A stretch of DNA of 64,000 nt from Cryptomeria japonica (GCF_030272615.1 NC_081412.1:685012583-685076582); one strand, 5' to 3'. Positions 23,142 through 35,509 are shown, numbered from the stretch's first letter. Translations and numbers: made by a program. The notes: generated from the letters alone by a model not told the origin.

Positions 23142-24999
23142 GCATCTAGCGGTGGGGTCATGGGTCCTCCACCACCACCAGATTGACAGGGGGATCCTGG
23201 AGCAGGTCCATCTACAGCTCAGCGTCCGTCGAGGCCAGGCGGCTCCGAGGGAGGGAGTTCATCATAGCCATAGAGGGCTCCCCTTTGTATCAATATATGT
23301 ACCATTTTTGTATTGTAGACACCTGCGGGTGATTTTGTAGCCATATGATTCTTTTGACATCATTGTATCATGACACATTTTGATTATATATGAGATGATT
23401 CATCATTTTTGCGGCAGCTATATGCATGTGTACCTTATGTGATGAAATGTTCTTATGTAATATATGTTTTATGATATGGATGCTTATATGATGCAATGCA
23501 ATATATTTTTGTTCTTTTATGTTGTATATGTGATGCATGATGCAAATGTGAATGTATGTAATGCAAATGAATATGATATGCAAATGATTATTTACATAAT
23601 GAAAATATGAGATGTGCTAACATGTGTTGTATGCAGGATGTGATGCAATTGTGATATCTATATGTATGTATGAAATACTTATATGTGGTGATGCAAGTAT
23701 AACTATATGAAATGCAAATGTTTTTGGTGTGTCATTATACTCAGTCATGTGATAGCGGGCTACGCGGACTCGAGAAGGACAATGGAAGTCAATCAAGAAA
23801 GGGGGATGGAAGACAGAAGATATGAACGTGAAAGAGCTTCTTGTGCGTTATCATCATTGAGCTTTATTGTGGCAGAATAGGTTATGACAATCGAGGCATT
23901 TGTTCGACCCAGAAAGTCATTGTACCTGTTTGCATGGAGATAAGACAGTCACAAACAAGGAATGCCCCAGTTCATACTAGACTCACAGTGTCCTCATATC
24001 TTTGGACAAGTCATAGCATTACTAAAAGACAATCCATAGACAGCAAATGCAAATAGGTGACGATACCCCATCCTCGCCTTTCTAGTCAAAGACATCCTGG
24101 AGATAGAATCTCTAGTCAAAGACATCCTAGAAAAGCTAAGAGACATGTCACCAAAAAGATAAAATCAAAAGAAAACCAAGACTCGACACCAACATCCACT
24201 GTAGTCCTCAAGTTTAGTGTCTCTTGTCACTTGTTTAAGTCTTATTCGATTGTGGTCACAATGTTCACTTTCACAAAAAGGATAGATAGCACTGAACCAT
24301 ATGTTGTCTGAGTCTGTTGAAACTTTTGATTTTGTTGAAGCTCATTGTTGCTGCTGTGTCTCATTTGAAACTGACTGAATCCATGAAACTGATACTTTAT
24401 TGTGGAGAAGATGGAACTTTATTGTGGACTGGCGATGCAGATGTTGCTTTATTGCGGATTGTGCGCGGATAGACTTGAAGGAAGCTGGAAGAAACTGTAC
24501 TCCTCGAAACATGTGATGTTCTCAGTTCCACACCCATTACTAGACGTAGGATTTGCCTTAGCCACAGATAGGATCTGATTTATTATGGATGGAAAGGGAG
24601 TGAAAAGGGAGGGTTATGGATGGCTAACCAATCTTAGGTAGATCAATAACAAGCCATGATGGGAATAGGTATGTTTATTGTGAGTGAATAGGTTGTGAGT
24701 GTGTGCAAAGTGAAAGATGAAAGAGAATCCTGAAGGAAAGAGGAGCAAAGTCTCTACGCATGGCGCTGGTGACCCAGTTTTCACCATGGTACTTGCCCAG
24801 GGCACCACCGAAGTGGTTTTTACCGTTGGACGAAATTATTTCTCTTTACTTTTTTTTGGATTTTTCAATTTTTTTTGTTGTCACAAGGCACCTGTTTGCC
24901 AGGTTTTCACCAAGTAACGATTTTTTTGTTTTATAATTTTTTTGTATTTTTGAATTTTTTTGATTTTTTTATATTTTTGAATTAAGATACTCTGAAAAA
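23142..24999. other. Non-coding region between antisense ORF and pol of T
   Basis: Contains a low-complexity ATG/ATAT-rich tract (about 23340-23720, rich in GATGCAATGCAA), a small duplication of TAGTCAAAGACATCCT (24083 and 24113), and T-rich runs at 24840-24985. It probably serves as the 3' region of both the antisense ORF and pol. No gene is recognised. Confidence 0.6.
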
Positions 25000-25362
25000 C
25001 TATGTGAAGAACCTGCGAAGGTGCATGCTGCTGATAGGATCCTCCAAAGGTTCACCTTCTATAGTTGAGAGCTGATATGCCCCAGATCCATATGCTGTTG
25101 TAACAATGTAAGGACCAAGCCAGTTTGGTTCGAACTTGCCCTTCTTATCTCTGTCTTGTTGATTCTTGGGGTTCTCTCTGAGGACTAAGTCACCTACCTC
25201 AAATGCACGAGGCCTGACTTTGTGATTGTAACTGTGACTCATTCGTTGTTGGTAAGCCTTGAGATGATTAAAAGCAGTGTGCCTTCGTTCCTCCAGCAGT
25301 TCTAGTTCTTGTAAGCGAGAGACCCTGTAATCTTCATCGTTGATTGTGTTTCTCAAGGAGAC
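25000..25362 (-). pseudogene. Integrase C-terminal segment of element T
   Basis: In the same frame as the upstream integrase, separated from it by TGA 25365-25363. It encodes MSHSYNHKVRPRAFEVGDLV, then NWLGPYIV and the end LRRFFT with TAG at 25002-25000. The WLGPYIV stretch is the GPY/F-type module at the end of Ty3/gypsy integrases, which helps DNA binding or multimerisation. No chromodomain follows, in keeping with Tat elements. The TGA probably replaced CGA (Arg), an inference from context. Confidence 0.85.
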
Positions 25363-25365
25363 TCA

Positions 25366-27381
25366 TAAAGAAGGTAACTCGACCTCAATAGGCAAGATGG
25401 CTTCAGCGCCGTAGACAAGTGAGTAGGGTGTAGCTCCTGTAGGTGTGCGGACACTTGTGTGGTAGGCCCAAAGTGCAGGATTGAGTTGGATGTGCCAGTT
25501 ACGGCCAGCGTCGTCGACTATCTTTTTAAGGATTTTGAGAATTGTTTTATTAGATGCCTCAGCTTGGCCATTACCTTGGGGGTAATATGGTGTGGAGAAG
25601 CGATGGGAGATATGGAAGCGCTCACAGAGTTCACGAACATCTTGATTTTTGAAGGGACGCCCGTTATCAGTGATAATAGAAGTAGGAATCCCGTATCGGC
25701 AAATGATGTAGTTCAAGATGAAGGTAGCGATTTGTTTCCTAGTAACTTGTGTGAGAGGCATGGCTTCAATCCATTTTGTGAAATACTCTGTGGCTGTGAT
25801 AATGAATTTATGACCATTGGAAGAAGGAGGATGAATATTACCTATGAGATCGAGTCCCCACTGACAAAAGGGCCAAGGAGATGCAAGTGGTTGTAGTTCT
25901 TGTGCTGGTGCATGTATAAGGTCTCCATGAATTTGACACTGCTTACACTTCTTGACAAACTGATATGCATCTTTTTCCATAGTAGGCCAGTAGTATCCAG
26001 TCCTGATGAGTTTCTTGGCCAAGGTAAGACCACTAGTATGCGGACCACATATCCCTTCATGCACTTCTCGTAATGCAACCTGAGCTTCGTCACTCTCTAA
26101 ACATCTAAGAAGGGTGCCATCTAGACCTCGTCGGTAAAGGATATCAGCTAGAATGACGTATCGAGAGGATTGGCGAATGAAAGTGTGGCGTTGATTGTTT
26201 GATAGATCGGGAGGTAAGATATTGTCGCGAAGGTATGTGAATATGGAACCATATAACTGAGATTCAGGACCAACAACACATATCATTTCAGTAGGAATGA
26301 TCTCGTATGAAGGAATCAGCAGGTTGTCTACCAGGAACTCATAGCAGGTCTCATTTTGCGGTAGATCGATGAGCAAAGCAATTGTAGCCATGGCATCTGC
26401 AGCGCGATTCTGTTCTCTTGGTATCTGCTCAAACTCTATCTTTGCGAAGTGTTGTTTCAGACCATCTACTAGTTGTTTGTAAGGCATTAGCTTTTCATCT
26501 TTTGTTTGATAATCATCAGTTGCCTGACGGATGACAAGTTGAGAATCCCCAAAAACACGAAGTTCTTGGATCTTCCATTGAACTGCAATTCTTAACCCAG
26601 TAGTTAATGCCTCATATTCCGCTATATTGTTGGTGCAAGGAAATGATAAGCGGTATGACTTTGGTATAGAATCGCCTTGAGGAGTTATAAAGAGTATACC
26701 CGCTCCTGCCCCATGCTGTGTATATGAGCCGTCAAAATATAATTGCCATGGCTTTGCAGGTGATATTGTTAGAATGGACTCATCTGGAAATTCTGACTGT
26801 AGAGGAACATCATCTATCATGGGAGCATCTGCCAATTGGTCTGCAATGGCTTGTCCTTTAATTGCTTTTTTGTCCACGTACTCGATGTCAAATTCACTCA
26901 AGATCATTACCCACTTGGCCAGCCGCCCAGTAAGTGTAGCTTTGTTGAGAAGATATTTTAGTGGATCAATTCTGGCAATCAACTTAGTCTTGTGAGTGAG
27001 CATATAATGTCGTAATTTTTGTGAAGCAAAGACCACAGCGAGACATGCACGCTCGATTGGTGTGTAGTTTAGCTCATATCCCACCAGTGTGCGACTGATG
27101 TAGTAGACTTCTTTTTCCTTGTCGTCAGGTATTTGCTGTGCTAGGAGTGCCCCCAGTGCTGTTGGAGTAGCTGATATGTAAAGTAGCAATGGTTGGTCCG
27201 GAATTGGCGGCATCAAAACTGGCGGATTTAGAAGATAGTCTTTGAGCGCCTGAAAAGCCTGTTGACAGTTCTCATCCCATTTGAACTTGATGTTTTTATG
27301 TAGCAGGTGCTGGAAAGGATTGCACTTATCTGCGAGTTGTGCTATGAATCTTCGTATGGACTGGAGTCTCCCTTGTAAAGA
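25366..27381 (-). pseudogene. RNase H, second (archaeal-type) RNase H and integrase of element T
   Basis: Open frame between TGA 27384-27382 and TGA 25365-25363. In order: RNase H connected to the RT (LLLYISATPTALGALLAQQ, about 27190-27130); a second RNase H (QLYFDGSYTQHGAGAGILF near 26745; FGDSQLVIRQAT near 26545; REQNRAADAMA near 26400); the integrase zinc-binding region (H..H...C..C, with KKCKQCQ near 25955); and the catalytic core with Asp in WGLDLIGN (about 25850), Asp in SIITDNGRPF (about 25670) and Glu in NGQAEASNK (about 25555). All three integrase catalytic residues are present. The second RNase H marks the Tat lineage. It degrades element RNA and integrates cDNA in the nucleus when active. 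Confidence 0.92.
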
Positions 27382-27384
27382 TCA

Positions 27385-28941
27385 AAGTTGACTGATATTC
27401 TTGGGTGGCGGCATGTCCAAGATAGCCTTGACTTTTGCTGGATCAGCTTCTATTCCTCTTTTAGACACAATGAATCCTAGGAGCTTCCCGAAGGTTACTC
27501 CAAAGACACATTTCTTAGGATTTAGGCTTACCTTGTATTTTTCCAGCCGATCAAAGACAACTGAAAGTATGTCCAAGTGTGTGTCTCTGTCTATTGATTT
27601 TCCCAAAAGGTCGTCAACATAATCTTCCACGGTTATGTGCATGAGATCATGAAAAATAGTGGTCATCGCTCTTTGATAAGTGGCGCTTGCATTTTTCAGC
27701 CCAAAGGGCATGACATTCCAACAGAAGGTTCCCCATGGACAAGTGAATGATGTTTTATGTTGATCTTCAGGTGCAATCCTGATTTGATTATATCCAAAAA
27801 ATCCGTCCATTAAAGATAACATCTCATGGCCTGCTGTGAGGTCAACAATCAAGTCAATGTTTGGTAATGGGAAATCGTCCTTTGGACAAGCCTTGTTGAT
27901 ATCTCTAAAGTCTGTACATATTCGGATACTGTGATCTGGTTTGCTAACAGGTACTAAGTTGGAAATCCATTCAGGATAATCAATTGGGCGTATGAATCCG
28001 ACATCCAGTAATTTCTCCAGCTCTGCCTTGACTAGCAATGCCACTTGTGGATGCATTTTCCTCAATTTCTGTTTTACTGGTTTTGCCCCCGGTTTGACTG
28101 TCAAATGATGCATTACTAAATCCGGGTCTAGCCCAGGCATATCAGCGTAAGACCATGCAAAGTTGATTTGTCGTTCCTTAAAGAAGTTTATGAATTTTGC
28201 TCTCTCGGCCTCTGTCAATGATTGAGCCAAAAATATGTTGTGTGGAACCTCTGCTGTACCAATGTTTGTCTTTATAGTCTCCTCTACCAACATGGATGAT
28301 TTTTCCTCGTATGATGCTGGGAGAATGTCGAGCCTTCCATCTTCGGGCGCCTCAGAGAGGTTTTCACCCTCAGATACGTCCTTTCTTTTTACTTTTTTCG
28401 AGTCAGATAGCGCCACAGTGTGGTTTTCGCCATAAGACCCTTGTTTTGTTTTTATTTTCACATTTTTGCGACTAGAAGGCCCAACACCCTCACCAAAGTA
28501 TGCTATGTTGTTGAGCTCTATGGCGTATCCTTCTTTGTGGTCTCCAGGGGGAAGATCATCTCGAATGCCAAGATAGTCGATAATAGCTTCGTCATTTTGA
28601 AATGTATCAAATTGTGCCGGTCCTTCATGATCCCAGTCAATGAGTTGGGGGTGAACGAGGGGAAGGTCTTTAGTATTTTCAGCGTTTGCAGGACGAAGAG
28701 TGAAGATGTGGTTATATTCAGGTATGTCAAGGTAATCGCCGAGGTCATCGATGGCACTCTCCTCATCAGTTTCGATCATGAGCGAATCCAAATTATCATC
28801 ACTAGTAGCACCTTCCGGGACAGGTGTCCTCATCCTATGTGATTTTGACCTAGGACCTTGAAACGAAGCTTGTGCGGGATCCTTATGGGTTGGTTCTTGA
28901 CCAACTCTGAACTTTTTGTAAAATTCCTCCTCCTCTGTAGG
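27385..28941 (-). pseudogene. Reverse transcriptase segment of element T
   Basis: Open between TAA 28944-28942 and TGA 27384-27382, continuous in frame with its neighbours. The first 200 residues are an acidic linker with no known fold (LVHPQLIDWDHEGP, EGYAIELNN). The RT fingers/palm follow: LLDVGFIRPIDYPEWISNLV, ICTDFRDINKACPKDDFPLP, MDGFFGYNQIRIAPEDQ, MPFGLKNASATYQR and the catalytic box YVDDLLGKS near 27630-27605. All key palm residues look intact. The stops at both edges probably replaced CAA and CGA codons. RT copies element RNA into DNA in cytoplasmic particles; here it is a dead copy because of the flanking stops. Confidence 0.92.
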
Positions 28942-28944
28942 TTA

Positions 28945-30801
28945 ATCTGGCTCTCTGAATGTCTCGGTGAGCTCATAATCACTGGAGGATTTGTCTGAAC
29001 CCCATTCCCACTCATTGGAGTCTGTGGAATAGTAATCCTCTTGTTGAACTTCAACAACTTTAATTCGCCATGTCTCTTTTGTTCTTTTATTGTGTAGTCT
29101 GGGATTCAGAAAACCAAGCCCCTTGGAGCGTTCCCTTCTTGTAGTTAGCTCAGGTTGTAAGGGCTCCATGACACCTTCTTTGCGTAGTCCGAGAGGGCTT
29201 TTTCCATCATACCCGAATCTTTGTAGAATTTTGAAGCCTTTGCCATAGTTCTCACAGGGTATAATAATCTGATCATGTGTTTCCTCTTCAACGTCCTTAT
29301 AGAGCATTTTATATAAATTTTCTTCTTCTAGTTCACCCCATTTTTGAAAGATGGTAGGATCCCATTTGAGTAACATGATGGAGATTTGCTTGTTAGGATG
29401 TGGCCTCCCATATTCCTTGGGAGAGCTCATGACTTGTCGTAAAAACATTGTTTGATTCAAAGTGTATTCTCCCATGCCTTTGTCTTGAAACTTGGCTCTA
29501 AGTTCACCTTGTTTGGATGTCGAGGGCTTTAATGACTTAGGATCAATGTACGCTGAAGAAGGAGTAGCCTCACGATTGCTGGGAATGATAGTCTCAGTAT
29601 GTGATCTCAAGTTATTGCAATATATGAATGGATTTGGATCACCATTGACCGTTACCTCGACTCCATTATGAGGAAACTTAACGCACTAATGGTATGTTGA
29701 TGGGACTGCCCTCATTTCATGAATCCACGGACGTCCTAGCAATATGTTATACGTGAGATCTAGATCTAGGACTTGACAAACCACATCCTTTGTGACTGGC
29801 CCTATTCTTAGTGGTAAGGTGACCGTGCCCTTAGACGAATGCTCTTCATCATCATAAGCCTTAATGGTGATTTGGTTTGTAGAATTCACAGCTTTGTCAG
29901 AATATCCCAATTGTCTGATGGTGCTCAATGTACAAATATTAAGACCTGCTCCTCCATCTATCAGGACTCGCTTTATTCGATGTTTATGTATGAAGGCTTC
30001 AACATGTAGAGGTGCATTATGTGGCTGACTTATGGAGGCGTCATCAGCTTCTGTGAATGTGAGGGAGTGTGGAATGGATAGGTATCCCACCATGGCTTGA
30101 AACTGGTCCACGTTTAGATCAGTAGGGACAGCAGTATCTCTCAAGATTTTGTCAAGGATAGCTTTATGTGCAGGGGATATACGTAAGAGCTCAAGAATAG
30201 AGATGAGCGCAGGTGTCTTCCCTAGTTGTTCTACAAGGTTGTACTCAGGCTTGGTTGATGAAAGATTGGTATTCTTAGTGGAGGCACCTGGAAATGTAAT
30301 CTTACCTCGACGGGTTGTAACATGACATTCAGAGGTAGATTCGGACAAAGATCCCACACCTTTTAGGACAATTTTGGGTCTCTGAGAAGGATTCTTAGGA
30401 TTTTTGTTTTTGATAGTAATGGTAGAGATATGATTGTCCATTGAGATGTGATTGATAGTAGAATCATAATTGTAAGGTGCTCTAGTGTAATTGGCTTGAT
30501 CATCTGTGACTTTGCCTTTTCCTTTGTCATGTTTTGGGAATGGTTCCTTAAACACCTCATGTTCTTGATTAGATGAATGTCCCTCAATCTCTATATCACC
30601 TCTGTCAATGAGATCTTGCACAATGTTTTTCAATCGATGGCAATTACTTGTCTTGTGCCCCTTGCTCTTATGAAACTCACAAAACTCATTGTCATTCCAC
30701 CAATTTGGTTTTACCTTTGGTTCATAAGGAGGAAAGTCTGGAACTGTAATCACTTTGTTTGCCACAAGCTTTTTGAATACTGATTCAAGGGGTTCTCCCA
30801 A
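28945..30801 (-). pseudogene. Gag C-terminal part, protease and G-patch of element T
   Basis: Two adjoining open stretches in one frame (30801-29686 and 29685-28945), separated by TAG 29688-29686 where the H copy has a Gln codon. A zinc-binding-like FCEFHKSKGHKTSNCHRLK lies near 30680-30630. The aspartic protease follows, with the active-site-like VLIDGGAGLNI (about 29960-29930) and YNILLGRPWIH (about 29735-29700), the conserved ILG of retropepsins. After the stop comes a G-patch-like YGKGFKILQRFGYDGKSPLG (about 29255-29195), a glycine motif found behind some retroviral proteases. Further stops at 30849-30847 (TAG) and 30819-30817 (TGA) separate it from gag. The protease would release Gag and Pol domains. 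Confidence 0.85.
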
Positions 30802-30819
30802 TGGGGTGTACTTCCTTCA

Positions 30820-32510
30820 TGGTTTAGAAGTTGTTTGATTGTCCACCTAATTGTTGGTAGAACTTGATCCAGAAAAGACAAACTTGGGTCTCACTGTGTT
30901 GGCATCAACAACACCATCATTAACTGTGTCTTGTTCTTGTTCCAAAATTTTGGTTTGTCCTTTCCTTTGAAGTCCTCTTTGTTTTCTTTGAATAGTTTGA
31001 TAACTCCTTGTTCAATTAAGACCTTTTCTGTTGCTAGGCCCTTTTCAATAACATCCTTGAATGTAGACAAACAAGCTTTTCTGAGATCATAGCCAATAGC
31101 CTTATTAACGTTTTGTGTGAACATCTCCACCATTTGTTTCTACGGGATTTCACAAGAGCATCTGCTAGCTAGGTTTCTCCATCTCTGTAAAAATGTTGCA
31201 AAAGATTCTCCTTCCTTTTGTTTCGTATTGCACAAGGTAGTAACTGAGACATCTGTTTCAATGTTGTAAGAGAAATGATGGATGAATGCCTCTGCTAAGT
31301 CGCCCCATGACTTAATACCAGGAGGTAATTGAGAAAACCATTCCATAGCTTGATCACCTAAGCTCTGTGGGAACAACCTCATTAAGTATGTTTCTTCTGC
31401 CGCTACCTCAATGCAAGTTGTGAAGAATTGTCTTATGTGTGCCTTGGGGTCTCCTCTCCCTCTATATTTGTTGAATTTTGGTGTCACAAAGTGTGGAGGA
31501 AATGGAGGCATTGGAATGCTCTTATCAAAGGGATAAGGGCATATATCTCTCATAGTGTATGTAGGTTTTGATGTACTCATGTCCTCCACTTTCTTTTGTA
31601 AATCTCTTATTTGTTGCTCCAAATTATTCTTGGGAGGAGATTGATTTCTTGTAGCATACCCCATGTTTGAAACACCCATTTGAGGAGGAACTTGTTGCAT
31701 ATATGGATGATACTGATCGTAGACATGTCCATATGGAGGTCTATATTGTTGCGTCATGTATGGAGCACTTGGCATAACTTCTTGTTGGGGAACCCCATAT
31801 CTATTTTGTGTGTATAAACCATATTCAATAGGCCTTTCATTTTCCATTGTGTTGCCCCCAATTTTGACATGAGGTCTCCTTGTGTCAAAATTTTGAGGAT
31901 GTCCTTGAGTATCTACTTGTTTTGATTGATCCATACCTTGAGCATGTGTTTGAGCATAAGGCCTCCATAATGGTCTTTGAGTGTAAGTATCATATATTTG
32001 AGCTTGTGTATGTGGGATTGCTGGCTTTTGAAGAAAAGCTGATGGTGACTCCGACATCATATTATTCGGTCCTCTATTTCCTCCACTATTTGGTCTCCTT
32101 TGATCCATGTTGGGTTGAGTTTGTTGTGAGGGTCGACTTTCCATAAGTTGAGATAAGTCAAAATCATGCGGTATTTTAGCTCCACTATGTGCCATCATGT
32201 TTAGAAAGTATTGTCGATCTCTCCTCATTATCTCTTCAACCAATCTATTGAATTGAGGATTCATTATGGATTCTTCTATGTCTGCTGATAGTATTGAAGA
32301 GTTGTCCACGGTGTCATTGTGTGTAGCATTGTTGTTTATAGTGTTTGCGCTTTCCACATTTGGATTGTGTCTATAAACATTCATGTCTGGTAATGTAGTG
32401 TGCTCAGGATTGTAGAATAGATCATTGTCATACTCATAAGAACTCATGTTTACGGATTCTTGAGCTTCTTTAGCTATTCTCCTAGATTTTTGAAGGCGGG
32501 TTTCAACCAT
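30820..32510 (-). pseudogene. Gag of element T
   Basis: Starts at ATG 32510 and runs 456 codons to TAG 31142-31140, then continues in frame (MVEMFTQNVNKAIGYDLRK at 31133) to a frameshift near 30920 and on in the pol frame. The N-terminal half is Asn/Gln/Pro-rich and disordered. The retrotransposon Gag fold lies at about 31490-31170: PKFNKYRGRGDPKAHIRQFF, MRLFPQSLGDQAMEWFSQLP, GDLAEAFIHHFSYN, KEGESFATFLQRWR. Gag forms the particle that holds element RNA. The frameshift could in principle be a programmed one, but the homologous H copy continues in a single frame there, so a mutation is more likely. Confidence 0.88.
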
Positions 32511-33002
32511 GAACTAGGTGTTAGACCAAGATGTGAGAAACTAGATGAAAAATGACGAGAGTATGGAAGACCAAGAGTTGTATGAAGTGTAAATGAATCT
32601 TGAGGTGTACTTGCAATGTCCAAAGTGTAAGACCAAGTATGTAAGTAGTAGAGTAGGTGTGACTTCCAAAGAGAGGATAGTTTCTCTTGATGAGGTAAGC
32701 TTACCTTGACTCTAAGTAAGACGAAATGAGACCCAAAGGTAAGAAACCTTGATGAGGGACCACTTAGCAAAGTGTAGTAGTATGTAGTGTGTTGACAAAG
32801 TATGATGAGGACAAGCAAGTGACCTTTTTGACTCAAGTATAGACAATTGTGAATGTAAAATGAGATATGAAGCAATGATGTACTGTGTGAAACCTTAGAA
32901 CAGGCTGAATGCTAGATGAAACCTGAAGAGACAACCTAAGAAGCTCAAGTATGCCGAAACTGATTTTCTTTGTTTGCTTGACTGTTAAAGTTTTCAAATC
33001 CT

Positions 33003-33165
33003 GACACAGACGCCTCTGTATACTTCACAGACGCTTTTTCCAGACACAGACGCTACTCTGTTTGACGCAGACACTGATAAAAACACAGACGCTATTATGT
33101 ACTTCACAGACGCGCTTATCTGACGCAGACGTGGTTTGAACAGACACAGACACGTTTCTGTAACC
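33003..33165 (-). repeat. 20-bp-periodic CACAGACGC array, block 1
   Basis: Eight cores (ACACAGACGC, GACGCAGAC and variants) start near 33006, 33026, 33045, 33065, 33083, 33104, 33122 and 33143. On the minus (RNA) strand they read GCGTCTGTG. Confidence 0.85.
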
Positions 33166-34364
33166 TTAGTGCAATTTTTCCTATCTGTGAAGTTGTTTTG
33201 TTGTGACCAAATCTGACTGTTTGACTGTTTTTCGTGACAAGAGGACACAATGTTGATGACTCAATGTTTGCAAACTGTTTAGACTCCAAAAAGTGTGTTG
33301 TTTGATGTAAAAAGTTTTTGCATACACTTGAAGACACAAAAGACACAATGTTTTGCTGTTTTGTCTTGAATGTTTGAGTGTTTAGCATAAGACAAGCACA
33401 AATCTTAGGGCTGGCCAAGACAATAGTTGTTGATCCCACATAGGGTTTTACCCCCGAGGCTATGCTATTCAGAGTGGATACTTAGATGCTTGACCTCACT
33501 GGCTCCACCCTCAGCACTCACTTCTCAGGTCAGCCAAGCATCAGTCCCCATGAAAACTCCCCATGGCAAACTTTGTATCTCTACTAAGAACCGTATGTGT
33601 GTGGGCCGTTACCAGAGGTCCGACCTCCTGCCTCAACAACTAGAAGGATTTGGGCTTCTAAAACAAAGAGGTGCTAGTAAGGGCATCCGCTCATGTGGCC
33701 ATACATGCGGCACTTTCAGCTCTGTAAATACAGAAGGCTCCCAGCCGATAGGGGTTATGCCCTACAAATGATCAAATAAATTTGATCAAACGGGTTTATG
33801 GGGAGACATAGTGTCAGTATGAACTAATCAGCACACGTTATTCATAGTTTTCACTGTGAATACATTTGATTATAGTGGTTTGGATGAGGTGGGTTTTCCT
33901 CGCTACCACTTGGGTCGTTCTCTTCTCACTAGTAGTCCTAATGACCACACGGGAAGACAGGCCCTCTAAAGATTAAACAAAAAGAGCCTATTGCTCAAGA
34001 CACAAAAGACAATGATTCAATTTTAGTGCACCAATTGAAGTGTTTGCTAATCTATGAAAACAAGGCACACAATAAAAATTACAAAACCCTAGCTAAGGCC
34101 CTGCAACAAAATTGTTAGTAGTTTGGGTTGTTTCAAATGATAACCCCTTCTTGCAAGCACACAAGTTAGGTAAATTTTAGAAAACCCAAAAAGACATTGT
34201 GAAAAGGGGCCTTCAACAAAAACGTTTTTTTTGCCTCCAAAGCAAGCTGCACAAACCAGGTTAGCTAGATCTGCAAGGGTTAGCCGAAAATAAACCAGAT
34301 CTGAAACCCTAAATATAAAATCCGAAAACCCGAATCAAAGAAAAATCAAAAATTGCAAAACAGA

Positions 34365-34605
34365 AAGCACAGACGCTGCTATACCAGACACAGACATGGT
34401 TCTGTGATGCACAGACGCGCTCAAAACACACAGACGCTATTAAAGGACACAGACGCGATCTGATGCAGCACAGACGCGGTTCGGAATCACAGACGCACCT
34501 TTCGGAAACCTGCAAAATAAAAATTGGCAAAAACACAGACGCGATTCCCGAAAATACAGACGCTTCTGAAACACAAAAACGTGATCCGAACACTCGCAGA
34601 CGCCG
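34365..34605 (-). repeat. 20-bp-periodic CACAGACGC array, block 2
   Basis: About eleven cores near 34368, 34388, 34409, 34428, 34447, 34469, 34488, 34533, 34555, 34572 and 34592, about 100 nt inside the primer site. The spacing is again 18-22 bp apart from one gap. Confidence 0.85.
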
Positions 34606-34695
34606 AAAAACCTAAAATGTCACTGAAAACTGTCCGATCTGCAACTTCAAAAATGCAAAATCTGCAACAAAAATGTTAAATGCAAAGGGACAAGA

Positions 34696-34713
34696 GTCCC
34701 ATCGGGCGTGCCA
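34696..34713 (-). promoter_or_regulatory. Primer binding site of element T
   Basis: The minus strand reads TGGCACGCCCGATGGGAC three bases after the CA end of the 5' LTR. It has the TGG start required for pairing with a tRNA CCA end; I do not assign the tRNA. Confidence 0.7.
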
Positions 34714-34716
34714 AAA

Positions 34717-35509
34717 TGTTTATGGTGAAAGTGGATAACAAATAACAACAATATTGCAAGGCTAAAATGAATCCAACCACTAAACCCTAGCCTAACAATG
34801 AACAAAGATCCACCATAACATATGAAGATTACCTAAGACCATGCAAAATAACTCAAAATCACAAAGATTATACCATCACATGTCCAATAGGGTTTTGATC
34901 TCCATTCTTCCTATCTCCATTGATCTTGCTTGATATACTTGCTCTCAGATTTTTATATGCACAAGAGCTCAACAAAGAATGGAATGTGGTTGCAAGTGGA
35001 ATTGTAGTGTAGCCAAGTACTCCAAAATCAGTCATTAGGATGTGTCATTAGGGTTTGACAATGAAGAAAGCATCTCCTTAAATAGAAGACACAATATGAA
35101 ATGGAGGGTTAAGATTGAGAGGTGTAAAAAGAGAGGTCGGCTAGGATTAGAGGGTAGGTAAAAGAAATAATAAAATAATGAAAGAGGTAGGTAGTGTATG
35201 AATTAAGAGATGAATGACATGTGTCATAGATAGAAAAGGCTAATGAATTAATTAAATAAATAAAGATTTATTTAATTAATAGAAGAAGTAGGATAATTAA
35301 ATAAATAAGATATTTATTTAATTTAGGAAAAAGATAATTTAAATAAATAAATGTTATTTATTTAAATGAGAAATAAGGCTAGAAGAGGATAAATGAATTA
35401 ATTAAATAAATAAAAATTTATTTAATTAATAGAAGAATTAGGCTTAGATAATTAAATAAATAAAATATTTATTTAATTAGACATGACAATTTTGAGTGTC
35501 TACAATAAA
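34717..35509 (-). repeat. Upper (5') LTR of element T with target duplication
   Basis: The 788-bp LTR (34717-35504) reads TGTAGACACTC...CATAAACA on the minus strand, with ATAAA at 35505-35509 outside. It matches 19029-19816 at a constant offset of 15688 with no indels. Confidence 0.88.

Larger units (their letters stand above)
32511..34716 (-). other. 5' leader of element T
   Basis: About 2.2 kb between primer site and gag with no ORF I can support. Two blocks of a 20-bp-periodic motif lie in it (33003-33165 and 34365-34605). Between them is a less AT-rich stretch at 33420-33775 that stands out in composition and may be structured RNA (packaging or translation control); that role is inference. 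Confidence 0.7.
19029..35504 (-). mobile_element. Element T: Tat-type Ty3/gypsy retrotransposon, rearranged
   Basis: On the minus strand: 5' LTR (35504-34717), primer site, leader with motif arrays, gag, protease, G-patch, RT, RNase H, a second RNase H, integrase, antisense PMD ORF and a second motif array. The 3' LTR (19816-19029) is not joined to the internal 3' end; 807 bp of host flank lies between them (19817-20623). TSD copies ATAAA are at 19024-19028, 19817-19821 and 35505-35509. The dual RNase H and the accessory antisense ORF are typical of the plant Tat lineage. At least six in-frame stops between domains and one frameshift make it non-functional. Confidence 0.85.

Noticed and set aside
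29930-29965. Loss of the catalytic Ser/Thr in the protease of T (DGGA) as a sign of inactivation
   Set aside because: H has DGGI and plant Tat proteases often have DGG at this site, so it looks like a family feature.
30900-30930. Programmed gag-pol frameshift in element T
   Set aside because: The H copy reads through the region in one frame (NDGVVDAN), and stops lie on both sides here; a plain mutation is simpler.
33427-33771. A 114-codon plus-strand ORF in the T leader
   Set aside because: Antisense to the element, no recognisable domain, and located in the probable structured leader.
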